Assembly: GCF_011299595.1 (NCBI RefSeq)
Contig: NZ_CP049867.1
Location: 806,001-870,000, forward strand
From: Nocardioides sp. HDW12B
GTDB taxonomy: Bacteria > Actinomycetota > Actinomycetes > Propionibacteriales > Nocardioidaceae
DNA length: 64,000 nucleotides
Reading direction: 5' to 3'
Part shown: one piece after another, positions 28,586 through 38,563 of the stretch
Layout: the number at the start of each line of letters is the position of its first letter
How positions within the stretch are numbered: position 1 is the stretch's first letter
Position numbers and translations under genes: made by a program
The notes under the pieces: generated by a model
What the model was told of the DNA's origin: nothing
Database searches by the model: none
The model's input: the letters and a program-made list of their open reading frames with translations, nothing else

Positions 28586-29998
28586 ATGGAACGCCTGCGC
28601 CCCGGTGACGTGCAGCTGCTCGACATCGAGTCGGCCAGCTCACCGATGCACCTCGCCACGGTGGAGATCTTCGAGCCGCCGGAGGAGGGCTTCGACTACC
28701 GGCGCCTGGTCAGCCTCGTGGGCGACCGGTTGGCGTTCGTGCCCCGCTACCGCCAGCGTCTCGCCGCGGTGCCCGGCGGGCTGGCCCGCCCGGTGTGGGT
28801 CGACGACGACGACTTCGACCTGACCTACCACGTGCGCCAGTCGGCGGTGCCGCGGCCGGGCTCGATGGAGCAGGTGCAGGAGCTCGTCGCCCGCATCATC
28901 ACCCGACCCCTCGACCGGACCCGGCCGCTGTGGGAGATGTACCTCATCGAGGGTCTCTCCGACGGCCGCGTGGCGATCCTGTCGAAGTCCCACCAGACCC
29001 TCGTCGACGGCGTCTCCACCATCGACCTCGGCCAGGTCATCCTCGACAACGACACGGTCGTCCGCGACCGCGTCCCCGACGAGTGGACGCCGCGCACCGA
29101 GCCCTCCCCGCTGTCGATCCTGGGCGGGGCGGCCTACGAGCGGCTGCGGCACCCGGGCGAGACGGTCGCCGGGGTCGGCGCCCGCGCCCTCGCCGCCGCG
29201 AACCCGCTCGCCCGGCCCCTGAGCGGGCTGCTCGGCGGCCGGCGCACGGGCCCGGAGTCGCCGCTGCAGGCCACGCTGTCGCAGCAGCGTCGCTTCGCGA
29301 CGCTGCGCACCGACCTCGACGACTACCGCAAGGTCCGCCGCTTCCACGGCGGCACCGTCAACGACGTCGTGCTGGCCACCGTCACCGGCGGCCTGCGGTC
29401 GTGGCTGATGACCCGCGCCGAGTCGGTGCAGAGCAGCCGCCAGATCCGCGCCATGGTGCCGATGAGCGTGCAGGACGTCGACCTCGAGCCGACCTCGCTG
29501 GGCAGCCAGGTCACCGGGCACCTGCTCAACCTGCCGATCGGCGAGGCCAGCCCGGTCGTCCGGCTGCACCAGGTCTCCTACGCCCTCAAGGCCCACAAGG
29601 ACACCGGCAAGGCCGTCTCCGCGCTGCGGCTGATCGGCGTCGGCGGCTTCGCCCCCACCACGTTCCACGCGCTCGGCGCACGGGTCGCCGCGATCAGCGA
29701 GAACCGCGGCTTCAGCCTCGTGGTCACCAACGTCCCGGGCCCGCAGTTCCCGCTCTACGCCTCGGGTGCGCGCATGCTGGAGAGCTACCCCGTGCAGCCG
29801 CTGCTGCCCGGCCACGCGCTCGCCATCGGCGTGACGTCGTACGACGGGGGCGTGCACTACGGGCTGACCGCCGACCGCGACGCGATCCCCGACGTGGACG
29901 TGATCGGCCAGTGCCTGGGGGAGGCGCTCGCCGAGCTCGTCGACACCACCACCGAGAGCCGCATCCGCGCGCCGCGGGGTTGGACGCCCCGGGCGTGA
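28586..29998 (+). CDS. WS/DGAT-family acyltransferase with altered active site
   Basis: This 470-residue member of the wax ester synthase/diacylglycerol acyltransferase family has the family start (MERLRPGDVQLLDIE), PRYRQRLAAVP, DLTYHVRQSAVPRPG, RPLWEMYLIEGL, NDVVLATVTGGLR and the C-terminal TNVPGPQFPLYASGARM. The catalytic motif HHxxxDG is present only as HQTLVDG (residues 136-142): the second histidine, the general base in the family, is glutamine. Either another residue substitutes or the protein is not a conventional acyltransferase. I recall related actinobacterial proteins with the same HQ variant, so this is probably a conserved subfamily and not a mutation. It lies 18 bases upstream of pruA and may be co-transcribed. 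Confidence 0.82.
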   Translation: MERLRPGDVQLLDIESASSPMHLATVEIFEPPEEGFDYRRLVSLVGDRLAFVPRYRQRLAAVPGGLARPVWVDDDDFDLTYHVRQSAVPRPGSMEQVQELVARIITRPLDRTRPLWEMYLIEGLSDGRVAILSKSHQTLVDGVSTIDLGQVILDNDTVVRDRVPDEWTPRTEPSPLSILGGAAYERLRHPGETVAGVGARALAAANPLARPLSGLLGGRRTGPESPLQATLSQQRRFATLRTDLDDYRKVRRFHGGTVNDVVLATVTGGLRSWLMTRAESVQSSRQIRAMVPMSVQDVDLEPTSLGSQVTGHLLNLPIGEASPVVRLHQVSYALKAHKDTGKAVSALRLIGVGGFAPTTFHALGARVAAISENRGFSLVVTNVPGPQFPLYASGARMLESYPVQPLLPGHALAIGVTSYDGGVHYGLTADRDAIPDVDVIGQCLGEALAELVDTTTESRIRAPRGWTPRA

Positions 29999-30016
29999 CG
30001 GTGCGACGATCGCGCC

Positions 30017-31645
30017 ATGGACGCCGTCACCCACCCGCCCGCCCCGGTCAACGAGCCCACGCTCACCTACGCCCCCGGCACGATCGAGCGCGAGCAGCTG
30101 CTGGCCGAGATCGCCCGGCAGGAGTCGCGTGAGCTGGAGCTGACCGCCACCATCGGCGGCGAGAAGGTGCGCGGCAGCGGGGCCGAGGTGCCCGTCGTCC
30201 AGCCCCACGACCACGGTCACGTGCTCGGGGTGCTCAAGGGCACCAGCGCGGCGCAGACGCGCACCGCGATCGCGGCGGCGAAGCAGGCAGCCCCGGGGTG
30301 GGCCGCCCTGTCCTTCGACGACCGCGCCGCGGTCATCCTCAAGGCCGCCGACCTGCTGGCCGGGCCGTGGCGCCAGCGCCTCAACGCCGCGACGCTGCTG
30401 GGGCAGTCCAAGACCGCGTTCCAGGCCGAGATCGACGCGGCTTGCGAGCTCATCGACTTCTGGCGCTTCAACGTCCACTTCGCGCGCCAGGTGCTCGCCG
30501 AGCAGCCGATCGCCAACGCCTCCGGGATCTGGAACCGCTCCGACCACCGCCCGCTCGAGGGCTTCGTCTACGCCGTCACGCCCTTCAACTTCACCGCCAT
30601 CGCCGGCAACCTGCCGACCGCGCCGGCCCTGATGGGCAACACCGTGCTGTGGAAGCCGTCGCCGACCCAGCAGGTCGCGGCGCACCTCACCATGGAGCTG
30701 CTCGAGGAGGCCGGCATGCCTCCCGGCGTCATCAACATGCTGCCCGGCGACGGCCTCGACGTCTCCTCGGTCGCGCTGCCCCACCCCGAGCTCGCCGGCA
30801 TCCACTTCACCGGCTCGACCCCGACCTTCCAGCACCTGTGGCGCACGGTGGGCGAGAACATCAGCTCCTACCGCTCCTACCCGCGCATCGTGGGGGAGAC
30901 CGGCGGCAAGGACTTCATCGTCGCCCACCCCTCGGCCGACGTGGACGTGCTGCGCGTGGCGATGGTGCGCGGCGCCTTCGAGTTCCAGGGCCAGAAGTGC
31001 TCGGCGGCGTCCCGCGCCTACGTGCCGCGCTCGGTCTGGGCCCGGCTCAAGGACGACCTGGTCGCCGAGATCGACGCCATCAGCATGGGCGACGTCACCG
31101 ACCTGTCGCACTTCATGGGCGCGGTCATCGACGAGCGGGCCTTCGCCAAGCACAAGGCGGCCATCACCCGCGCCAAGCGCTCCTCCAAGCTGTCGGTGCT
31201 CGCCGGCGGCGCCGTCGACGACTCGGTGGGCTGGTTCGTGCGCCCGACGCTGGTGGAGGCGAGCAGCCCCACCGACGACATGTTCCGCACCGAGTACTTC
31301 GGCCCGATCCTCGCCGTGCACGTCTACGAGGACGGCGACTACGAGACGGTCGTCGACCAGCTCGAGTCGTTCGCGCCGTACGCCCTGACGGGAGCCGTCA
31401 TCGCGCAGGACCGCGCGGCGATCGCGTGGACCGCCGAGCGGCTGCGCTTCGCGGCCGGCAACTTCTACGTCAACGACAAGCCGACCGGCGCGGTCGTGGG
31501 GCAGCAGCCGTTCGGCGGCGCGCGGGCCTCCGGCACCAACGACAAGGCCGGCTCGGTGCTCAACCTGCTGCGCTGGACCTCGCCGCGCAGCCTCAAGGAG
31601 ACGTTCGCCCCGCCGACGGACTACCGCTACCCGTTCATGAGCTGA
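30017..31645 (+). CDS. pruA: L-glutamate gamma-semialdehyde dehydrogenase
   Basis: This 542-residue aldehyde dehydrogenase oxidises glutamate semialdehyde (from proline via pyrroline-5-carboxylate) to glutamate with NAD. Features: VTPFNFTAIAGNLPTAPALMGN near residue 190, GIHFTGSTPTFQHLW, VGETGGKDFIVAHPSAD, the catalytic cysteine in GAFEFQGQKCSAASRAYVP near residue 325, and the C-terminal QQPFGGARASGTNDKAG. Length and motifs match the long PruA class. No proline dehydrogenase gene is in the window. The glutamate formed could feed the giant NAD-glutamate dehydrogenase encoded at 33551. Confidence 0.94.
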   Translation: MDAVTHPPAPVNEPTLTYAPGTIEREQLLAEIARQESRELELTATIGGEKVRGSGAEVPVVQPHDHGHVLGVLKGTSAAQTRTAIAAAKQAAPGWAALSFDDRAAVILKAADLLAGPWRQRLNAATLLGQSKTAFQAEIDAACELIDFWRFNVHFARQVLAEQPIANASGIWNRSDHRPLEGFVYAVTPFNFTAIAGNLPTAPALMGNTVLWKPSPTQQVAAHLTMELLEEAGMPPGVINMLPGDGLDVSSVALPHPELAGIHFTGSTPTFQHLWRTVGENISSYRSYPRIVGETGGKDFIVAHPSADVDVLRVAMVRGAFEFQGQKCSAASRAYVPRSVWARLKDDLVAEIDAISMGDVTDLSHFMGAVIDERAFAKHKAAITRAKRSSKLSVLAGGAVDDSVGWFVRPTLVEASSPTDDMFRTEYFGPILAVHVYEDGDYETVVDQLESFAPYALTGAVIAQDRAAIAWTAERLRFAAGNFYVNDKPTGAVVGQQPFGGARASGTNDKAGSVLNLLRWTSPRSLKETFAPPTDYRYPFMS

Positions 31646-32126
31646 GCCACCTGCGCCCCACCTGGTGCTCGGCGCGCAGCGCCTTGCTCAGCATGTCGGC
31701 GATGAGCCCCTCGAGCTTGCCGCCGACGATCGGGATGCCGACCTTGACCTCCAGGGCCACGGTCTCCGTGGTGCCGCCGGCGTCCTCGGCCAGCGTCGCG
31801 GTGCCCTTCATCTCGCCCGGCTTGCCGGGGATGGTCACGAGCACGTCGCCGCGCTCCTTGGACGACCAGGACTCGGTCTGCACGATGTTGGTCTCGTCGC
31901 CCACGACCTTCTTGGCGAAGCCGGGCACGCCCTTGGTCTCCTGGACCTGGTCGATGCGCACCTCCATGGCGCCCGTCCCGGCGTCGGTGCGGTCGATGGT
32001 CACGGTGCGTCGCAGCACGCGCTGGTGGTCGCAGACCTTCTCGCGGAACGCGGGGTCGGCCAGCATCTCGTGCACCTGGTCGATGGTGGCCCCGTCATAG
32101 CGGAGCTCCTCGGTGATCTTCTTCAT
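31635..32126 (-). CDS. DUF2505 family protein, copy A
   Basis: The product is 163 residues. The whole protein resembles a START/SRPBCC lipid-binding fold as described for DUF2505: YDGATIDQVHEMLADPAFREKVC at the N-terminus and GGKLEGLIADMLSKALRAEHQVGRRWL at the C-terminus. Mycobacterial relatives are annotated only as DUF2505. The 3' end overlaps pruA by 11 bases on the opposite strand. The neighbouring gene at 32146 is a clear paralogue in the same direction, 19 bases away, so the pair arose by duplication. The ligand is unknown. Confidence 0.8.
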   Translation of the reverse strand: MKKITEELRYDGATIDQVHEMLADPAFREKVCDHQRVLRRTVTIDRTDAGTGAMEVRIDQVQETKGVPGFAKKVVGDETNIVQTESWSSKERGDVLVTIPGKPGEMKGTATLAEDAGGTTETVALEVKVGIPIVGGKLEGLIADMLSKALRAEHQVGRRWLSS

Positions 32127-32145
32127 GGGCCCTACCCTCTCGTGC

Positions 32146-32628
32146 TCAGCGCTGTCCCGTCAGCCAGGCCACGCCGGCCTCCCGCTCGGTGTCCATGCCC
32201 TGGGTGAACAGCTCGGCCATGAGGGCCTCGAGCTTGCCGGCGATCAGGGGCACCTTGACCCGCAGCTCGCCCTCGAAGGTCTTGGTGGTGCGCCCGCCCG
32301 ACTCGGCGAGCGTCAGCGTGCCGCGGATGTCGGTGGGCCTTCCCGGGGTGGTGACGGAGAAGTCGGCGCGGTCGGGCGAGTGCCAGGTCTCGACCTGCAC
32401 CGCCCGGGTCGTCTCGCCGGCGAACTTCCGTGCGAAGGCCGGCACGCCGGCGGTTGGCTGCACCTGGTCGACGGTCACCACCCGGACGCCGTCCTCCTCG
32501 ACCACCTCGACCTCGGCGGAGACGACACCGGTGCGCTGCGCGGCGTACTCCCGGAAGGCGCGGTCGGTCAGCAGGGCGTGGACCTCGGCCGCGGAGGCGT
32601 CGTAGGTCGCGGTGTGGGTGAGGCGCAT
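32146..32628 (-). CDS. DUF2505 family protein, copy B
   Basis: The 160-residue product starts at an ATG (32628). It shares the plan of copy A: TYDASAAEVHALLTDRAFREYAAQ at the N-terminus, QVQPTAGVPAFARKFAGETT in the middle and IAGKLEALMAELFTQGMDTEREAGVAWL at the C-terminus. A hydrophobic-cavity (SRPBCC) fold is known for the family from comparison; ligand and role are unknown. It is the first gene of the pair and divergent from kynA, separated by only 45 bases. Confidence 0.8.
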   Translation of the reverse strand: MRLTHTATYDASAAEVHALLTDRAFREYAAQRTGVVSAEVEVVEEDGVRVVTVDQVQPTAGVPAFARKFAGETTRAVQVETWHSPDRADFSVTTPGRPTDIRGTLTLAESGGRTTKTFEGELRVKVPLIAGKLEALMAELFTQGMDTEREAGVAWLTGQR

Positions 32629-32673
32629 CGGGTCATCATGACGCACCGGGCCGGGCCCGTTAGTGTCCTTGCG

Positions 32674-33465
32674 GTGACCGACCAGGACGTGCAGTTCGGC
32701 GAGCAGGGCGCCCGGCTGAGCTACGGAAGCTACCTGCAGCTCGAGACGCTGCTCGCCGCCCAGACCCTCGAGTCCGAGCCGCCCGCGCACGACGAGCTCC
32801 TCTTCATCACCATCCACCAGGTCTACGAGCTGTGGTTCCAGCAGCTGCTGCACGACCTCGGCGCCGCGCGGGAGGCGATGACCCGCGGCGACCTGTGGTG
32901 GGCCGCCCACCTCCTGCGCCGCGCGCACGTCGTCGAGCGGGTGCTGGTCGACCAGGTGGACGTGCTCGAGACGATGACCCCGCAGGACTTCCTGACCTTC
33001 CGCGAGCGGCTGGCCCCGGCCAGCGGGTTCCAGTCGGTGCAGTTCCGCGAGCTGGAGTTCCTCTCGGGGGCGAAGGACCCGGCGTACCTGAACCGGTTCC
33101 GGGGCATCACCGCGGCCGAGAGGGCACGGCTGGACCGCCGGCTCGCCGAGCCGACGCTGTGGGACGCCTTCCTGGAGGTGCTCGCCGCGCGCGACCTCGA
33201 CGTCTCCGACGACGAGGCGGTGCTGGCGTCGCTGCGCACGGTCGCGCGCGACCGCAGCCGCCACTCCGAGGTCTGGACCCTCGCCGAGGCGCTGCTCGAG
33301 CACGACGAGCAGGCGGCGCAGTGGCGTGCCCGTCACGTCGTGATGGTGGAGCGCATGATCGGGTCGAAGACCGGCACCGGGGGGTCCACCGGCTCGTCGT
33401 ACCTCCGCAGCCGGCTGGGGCTGCGCTACTACCCGCTGCTGTGGGAGCTGCGCAACGCGCTGTGA
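32674..33465 (+). CDS. kynA: Tryptophan 2,3-dioxygenase
   Basis: The product is 263 residues from a GTG at 32674. This heme enzyme opens the indole ring of tryptophan to N-formylkynurenine. Hallmarks: LSYGSYLQLETLL, HDELLFITIHQVYELWFQQLLHDL, SGFQSVQFRELEFLSG, the proximal histidine region near WRARHVVMVERMIG, and the substrate loop GTGGSTGSSYL. All match the bacterial TDO family. No kynureninase or formamidase gene is adjacent, so the rest of the pathway is elsewhere. It stands alone between the divergent DUF2505 pair and gdh. Confidence 0.94.
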   Translation: MTDQDVQFGEQGARLSYGSYLQLETLLAAQTLESEPPAHDELLFITIHQVYELWFQQLLHDLGAAREAMTRGDLWWAAHLLRRAHVVERVLVDQVDVLETMTPQDFLTFRERLAPASGFQSVQFRELEFLSGAKDPAYLNRFRGITAAERARLDRRLAEPTLWDAFLEVLAARDLDVSDDEAVLASLRTVARDRSRHSEVWTLAEALLEHDEQAAQWRARHVVMVERMIGSKTGTGGSTGSSYLRSRLGLRYYPLLWELRNAL

Positions 33466-33550
33466 CCTGCTCGTGGACGCTGGACCCCGACCGGCCTAGG
33501 GTCGGGGCGACGGCACGACGAGGTGACGTCGCAAGCGCCAAGGAGCAGCG

Positions 33551-36500
33551 TTGCCCACTCACGGGTCCCCCCGGCACGACGAACCCCAGGCCGACCTGAT
33601 CGCCCGCGCCGCCGCCGTGGCGGCGTCGCGGCGAGGCTCGGGCGGACCGCCCCGGGAGTCGGTGGAGACGTTCCTGCAGCAGTACTACCGCCACGTCGCC
33701 GTCGAGGACCTCGTCGAGCGCGCCGACGTCGACCTGTACGGCGCCGCCGTCAGCCAGTACGCGCTCGCCGCGGAGCGCCCGCAGGGAACCGCCAACGTGC
33801 GGGTCTTCACCCCGACCGTCGACGAGCACGGGTGGTCCGCGGGCGGGCACTCCGTGGTCGAGGTCGTCACCGACGACATGTCGTTCCTCGTCGACTCGGT
33901 GACGATGGCCCTCAACGAGGAGGGCCGCAACGTCCACCTCGTCATCCACCCCCAGCTCCTGGTCCGCCGCGACGTGACCGGCCGGCTGGCCGAGGTGATC
34001 GACGACGAGGGCTACCAGGTCGGTCAGGAGGGGGCGCGCGCCGACGTCGGGCGCGAGTCGTGGATGCACGTCGAGATCGACCGCGAGGTCGAGGACTCCG
34101 AGCTGGTCGCGATCGAGCAGCGGCTCCAGAAGGTCCTGCTCGACGTGCGTGAGGCCGTCGAGGACTGGGAGCGGATGCAGCACCGGGTCCGCGAGGTGAT
34201 CGAGGAGCTGCGCGAGTCGCCGCCACCGCTGACCGAGGAGGAGGTCGCCCAGGGGGCGGCCCTGCTGGAGTGGCTGGCCGACGACCACTTCACGTTCCTG
34301 GGCTTCCGGGAGTACCGCCTGACCGACCTCGACGGCGTCGAGGGCGGCGCCCTGGTCGCCGTGCCGGGCACCGGGTGCGGCATCCTGCGCGCCGACCCCG
34401 ACATGGCCGACGACGGCCGCATGCCCGAGCTGGTCCGGGCCAAGGCCCGCGAGAAGACCCTGCTGGTGCTGGCAAAGGCCAACTCCCGCTCGACCGTGCA
34501 CCGTCCGGTCTACCTCGACTACGTCGGGGTGAAGTCGTTCGACGAGAACGGCGAGGTCGTCGGCGAGCGCCGCTTCCTCGGCCTCTACTCCTCGGCCGCC
34601 TACACCGAGTCGCTGACCCGCATCCCCGTCGTGCGCGAGAAGGCGTACGCCGTGATCGAGGCGGCCGGGGTGTCCCGCGAGAGCCACACCGGCAAGGCCC
34701 TCATGGACGTGCTCGAGACCTACCCGCGCGACGAGCTGTTCCAGACCCCGCTGGAGGACCTGGTCCCCATCGCCCACGCGGTGCTCTACACGCGCGAGCG
34801 GCGCCGGCTGCGGCTGTTCGTGCGGCCCGACGCCTACCGCCGCTACCTGTCGTGCCTGGTCTACCTGCCCCGCGACCGCTACAACACCGCGGTGCGGGAG
34901 CGGATCTCGGCGATCCTGACCCGTGAGCTCGGGGGCGAGTCGGCGGAGTACACCGCCCGCGTCTCGGAGTCGATGCTGGCGCGGCTGCACTTCGTGGTCC
35001 GGCCCGCGCGCGGGCAGACCATGGAGGCCGAGGTCGACGTACCGGAGCTGGAGCGGATGCTGGCCGACGCCGCCCGCTCGTGGACCGACGACTTCGCGGC
35101 CGCGGTGCGCGAGAAGCACGGCGAGGCGAAGGGCGTGCGCCTCGCCCGGCGGTACGCCGACTCCTTCCCCGAGGCCTACAAGGAGGACTACCCGGCTCGC
35201 ACCGGCGCGGTCGACCTGGCCCGTCTCGAGGCGCTCGACCCCGGTGAGTCGGGGGAGGCGCTGTCGCTGTCGTTCTACCAGCCGATGGACTGCGGCCCCG
35301 GCGAGGCGCGGCTCAAGGTCTTCCGCATCGGCCCGCCGCTGTCGCTGAGCAACGTGCTGCCGGTGCTGTCGACGATGGGGGTCGAGGTCGTCGACGAGCG
35401 GCCCTACGAGCTCGACGGGCTGAGCCCGACCTCCTACGTCTACGACTTCGGGCTGCGCTACCGCCGCCCCATCCCGACCCACGCCCGCGAGCTGTTCCAG
35501 GACACCGTCGCCGCGGTGTGGAACGGGCAGAACGAGGCCGACGGCTTCAACGCGCTCGTCCTGGCGGTCGGGCTGACGTGGCGGCAGGCGACCGTGCTGC
35601 GCGCCTACGCGAAGTACATGCGCCAGGGCGGCACGCCGTTCGCGCAGGACTACATCGAGGAGGCGCTGCTCAACAACGTCGACATCACCCGCGGGCTGCT
35701 GGCGCTGTTCGAGACCCGCTTCGACCCCGACCTGCACGTCGACGACGCCGACGGCCGGGCCGAGGCCGAGCAGAAGACGGCGGACAAGATCCTGCGCGCG
35801 CTCGACGAGGTGGTCAGCCTCGACCACGACCGCATCCTGCGCTCCTACCTGACGACGATGCGCGCCACGCTGCGCACGAACTTCTACCAGCGCGCCGAGG
35901 GCGGGGACGGGCCGAAGTCCTACATCTCGCTCAAGCTGCGTCCCGCCGACATCCCGGAGCTGCCCGAGCCGCGCCCGCAGTTCGAGATCTTCGTCTACTC
36001 GCCCCGCGTCGAGGGCGTGCACCTGCGCTTCGGGCCGGTGGCCCGCGGCGGCCTGCGCTGGAGCGACCGCCGCGACGACTTCCGCACCGAGGTGCTCGGC
36101 CTGGTCAAGGCGCAGATGGTGAAGAACGCCGTGATCGTCCCGGTCGGGGCCAAGGGCGGGTTCTTCTGCAAGCAGCTGCCCGACCCCGGCGAGCGGGAGG
36201 CGTGGATGGAGGAGGGCGTCGCCTGCTACAAGACCTTCATCTCCGGGCTGCTCGACGTCACCGACAACCTCGTCGACGGCGAGAACGTCGCCCCGACGCG
36301 CGTCGTCTCGCACGACGGCGAGGACTCCTACCTCGTGGTGGCGGCCGACAAGGGCACGGCGACGTTCTCCGACATCGCCAACGGGGTGGCGAAGGACTAC
36401 GGCTTCTGGCTGGGCGACGCGTTCGCCTCCGGCGGCTCGGTCGGCTACGACCACAAGGCCATGGGCATCACCGCCCGCGGGGCGTGGGAGTCGGTGAAGC

Positions 36501-38467
36501 GCCACTTCCGCGAGATGGGCGTGGACTGCCAGAGCGAGGACTTCACCTGCGTCGGCGTCGGCGACATGTCCGGCGACGTGTTCGGCAACGGCATGCTGCT
36601 CTCCGAGCACACGAAGCTGGTGGCGGCCTTCGACCACCGCGACATCTTCCTCGACCCCGACCCCGACCCGGCGGCGTCGTACGCCGAGCGCCGGCGGCTG
36701 TTCGAGCTGCCCCGCTCGAGCTGGGCCGACTACGACACGGAGACGATCTCCGAGGGCGGAGGCGTGCACTCCCGGCGGGCCAAGCGCATCGAGATCACCG
36801 CGCCGGTGCGCGAGTCGCTGTCCCTGCCGGAGGGCACCACCTCGATGACCCCGCAGGAGCTGATGCGCGCCATCCTGCTCGCCCGGGTTGACCTGCTGTG
36901 GAACGGCGGCATCGGCACCTACGTCAAGGCCTCGAGCGAGAGCAACGCCGAGGTCGGCGACAAGGCCAACGACGCCATCCGGGTCGACGGCCGCCAGCTG
37001 CGCTGCCGCTGCGTCGGCGAGGGCGGCAACCTCGGTCTCACCCAGCAGGGACGCATCGAGTACGCCCTGCACGGCGCCGGCACGGAGGGCGGTCGCATCA
37101 ACACCGACTTCATCGACAACTCCGCCGGGGTGGACACCTCCGACCACGAGGTCAACATCAAGATCCTGCTCGACCGCGTCGTCGCGGCCGGCGACCTCAC
37201 CGAGAAGCAGCGCAACGACCTTCTCGCGTCGATGACCGACGAGGTGGGCGCGCTGGTGCTGGCCGACAACTACGAGCAGAACGTCGCGCTCGCCAGCGCC
37301 GTGCTGCAGGCGCCGGCCCTCATGCACGTCCACGAGGACTGGATGCAGCGGCTGGAGCGGCAGGGGCTGCTCGACCGCGAGCTCGAGTTCCTGCCGTCGA
37401 CCGAGCAGGTCCTCGAGCGGATCGACCGCAAGCAGGGGCTGACCGCGCCGGAGCTCGCGGTGCTGATGTCCTACACCAAGATCGTGCTGGCCGACGACAT
37501 CGTCGACACCGACCTGCCCGACGACCCGTTCCTGCTCGAGGACCTGCACGAGTACTTCCCGACGGTGATGCGCGAGAAGTACCAGGAGCAGATCGAGAAC
37601 CACCCGCTGCGTCGCGAGATCATCACCACCCAGGTGGTCAACTACCTCGTCAACGGGGCCGGCATCACCTTCCACCACCGGCTCTCGGAGGAGACGGCCG
37701 CCTCCGCGGTCGAGCTCATCCGGGCCAACTTCGTGGCCCGTGAGATCTTCGGCTCGCGGCCGTTCGTGGACCGGGTCTACGGGCTCGACAACACCATCGA
37801 GGCGCAGGTGCAGCTGCGGATGCGCATCGAGATGCGCACGTTGGTCGAGCGGGCCTCGCGCTGGCTGGTCAACAACCGGCGTCCGCCGCTCGACAGCCGT
37901 GCGACGGTCGACTTCTTCCGCGACGACGCGACGGCGGTGCTCTACGCGTTGCCGGAGGTGCTGACCGGGCTGGAGAAGCAGGCCTTCGAGGAGCGGCGCC
38001 GGGCGCTGCTCGCCCAGGGCGTGGCGGACGACCTCGCCGAGCGGGTCGCGGTGCTGCCGCCGGCGTACGCCGTGCTCACGATCGTCGAGACCGCCAGCCG
38101 CGACGAGCTCGACCCCGTCGAGGTCGCCCGGCTGCACTTCGCCCTGGGGGAGCGGCTCGAGCTGTCGCGGCTCGTGGCGCGGATCCTGACGCTGCCGCGC
38201 GACGACCGGTGGCAGACGATGGCGCGCGCGGCGCTGCGCGACGACCTGCACACCGTGCACGGCACGCTGACCGCCCAGGTGCTCGCCACCACCTCGCCCG
38301 AGCGCTCGGTGACCGAGCGCATCGCGGAGTGGGAGGAGCAGGACGAGGTGCTGGTGAACCGGGCCGTGGGGACGCTGCGCGAGATCTGCGGCGACGACAA
38401 GGCCGACCTGGCACGCATGTCGGTGGGTCTGCGGGTGGTGCGCACGCTGCTGGCTTCGGGCGTCTAG
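33551..38467 (+). CDS. gdh: NAD-specific glutamate dehydrogenase, giant (180-kDa) class
   Basis: This 1638-residue enzyme starts at a TTG preceded by AAGGAGCAGCG. It belongs to the large GDH class first known from Streptomyces clavuligerus, which oxidises glutamate to 2-oxoglutarate with NAD. The N-terminal half is a regulatory region with ACT-like parts. The catalytic core lies at about residues 830-1170: FGPVARGGLRWSDRRDDFRTEV, the lysine region VKNAVIVPVGAKGGFFCK, VVAADKGTATFSDIAN and VGVGDMSGDVFGNGML with the Rossmann glycines. The C-terminal 400 residues are helical. Degrading glutamate fits the nearby pruA. The reverse strand has a long open frame here that is a codon-bias shadow. Confidence 0.94.
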   Translation: MPTHGSPRHDEPQADLIARAAAVAASRRGSGGPPRESVETFLQQYYRHVAVEDLVERADVDLYGAAVSQYALAAERPQGTANVRVFTPTVDEHGWSAGGHSVVEVVTDDMSFLVDSVTMALNEEGRNVHLVIHPQLLVRRDVTGRLAEVIDDEGYQVGQEGARADVGRESWMHVEIDREVEDSELVAIEQRLQKVLLDVREAVEDWERMQHRVREVIEELRESPPPLTEEEVAQGAALLEWLADDHFTFLGFREYRLTDLDGVEGGALVAVPGTGCGILRADPDMADDGRMPELVRAKAREKTLLVLAKANSRSTVHRPVYLDYVGVKSFDENGEVVGERRFLGLYSSAAYTESLTRIPVVREKAYAVIEAAGVSRESHTGKALMDVLETYPRDELFQTPLEDLVPIAHAVLYTRERRRLRLFVRPDAYRRYLSCLVYLPRDRYNTAVRERISAILTRELGGESAEYTARVSESMLARLHFVVRPARGQTMEAEVDVPELERMLADAARSWTDDFAAAVREKHGEAKGVRLARRYADSFPEAYKEDYPARTGAVDLARLEALDPGESGEALSLSFYQPMDCGPGEARLKVFRIGPPLSLSNVLPVLSTMGVEVVDERPYELDGLSPTSYVYDFGLRYRRPIPTHARELFQDTVAAVWNGQNEADGFNALVLAVGLTWRQATVLRAYAKYMRQGGTPFAQDYIEEALLNNVDITRGLLALFETRFDPDLHVDDADGRAEAEQKTADKILRALDEVVSLDHDRILRSYLTTMRATLRTNFYQRAEGGDGPKSYISLKLRPADIPELPEPRPQFEIFVYSPRVEGVHLRFGPVARGGLRWSDRRDDFRTEVLGLVKAQMVKNAVIVPVGAKGGFFCKQLPDPGEREAWMEEGVACYKTFISGLLDVTDNLVDGENVAPTRVVSHDGEDSYLVVAADKGTATFSDIANGVAKDYGFWLGDAFASGGSVGYDHKAMGITARGAWESVKRHFREMGVDCQSEDFTCVGVGDMSGDVFGNGMLLSEHTKLVAAFDHRDIFLDPDPDPAASYAERRRLFELPRSSWADYDTETISEGGGVHSRRAKRIEITAPVRESLSLPEGTTSMTPQELMRAILLARVDLLWNGGIGTYVKASSESNAEVGDKANDAIRVDGRQLRCRCVGEGGNLGLTQQGRIEYALHGAGTEGGRINTDFIDNSAGVDTSDHEVNIKILLDRVVAAGDLTEKQRNDLLASMTDEVGALVLADNYEQNVALASAVLQAPALMHVHEDWMQRLERQGLLDRELEFLPSTEQVLERIDRKQGLTAPELAVLMSYTKIVLADDIVDTDLPDDPFLLEDLHEYFPTVMREKYQEQIENHPLRREIITTQVVNYLVNGAGITFHHRLSEETAASAVELIRANFVAREIFGSRPFVDRVYGLDNTIEAQVQLRMRIEMRTLVERASRWLVNNRRPPLDSRATVDFFRDDATAVLYALPEVLTGLEKQAFEERRRALLAQGVADDLAERVAVLPPAYAVLTIVETASRDELDPVEVARLHFALGERLELSRLVARILTLPRDDRWQTMARAALRDDLHTVHGTLTAQVLATTSPERSVTERIAEWEEQDEVLVNRAVGTLREICGDDKADLARMSVGLRVVRTLLASGV

Positions 38468-38505
38468 CATGAAGCCGACCTCGGCCATCTCGGGCCCGGG
38501 GAGCC

Positions 38506-38524
38506 GGAGCGCAGGCGGCGCTCC
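38506..38524 (+). terminator. Hairpin after the glutamate dehydrogenase gene
   Basis: GGAGCGC (38506-38512) pairs with GCGCTCC (38518-38524) across a 5-base loop, 39 bases after the gdh stop and before the heme oxygenase gene. Confidence 0.5.
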
Positions 38525-38563
38525 CTCCGGCACCTCCACCCCGCAGGTGAGGAAAGGACCAGG

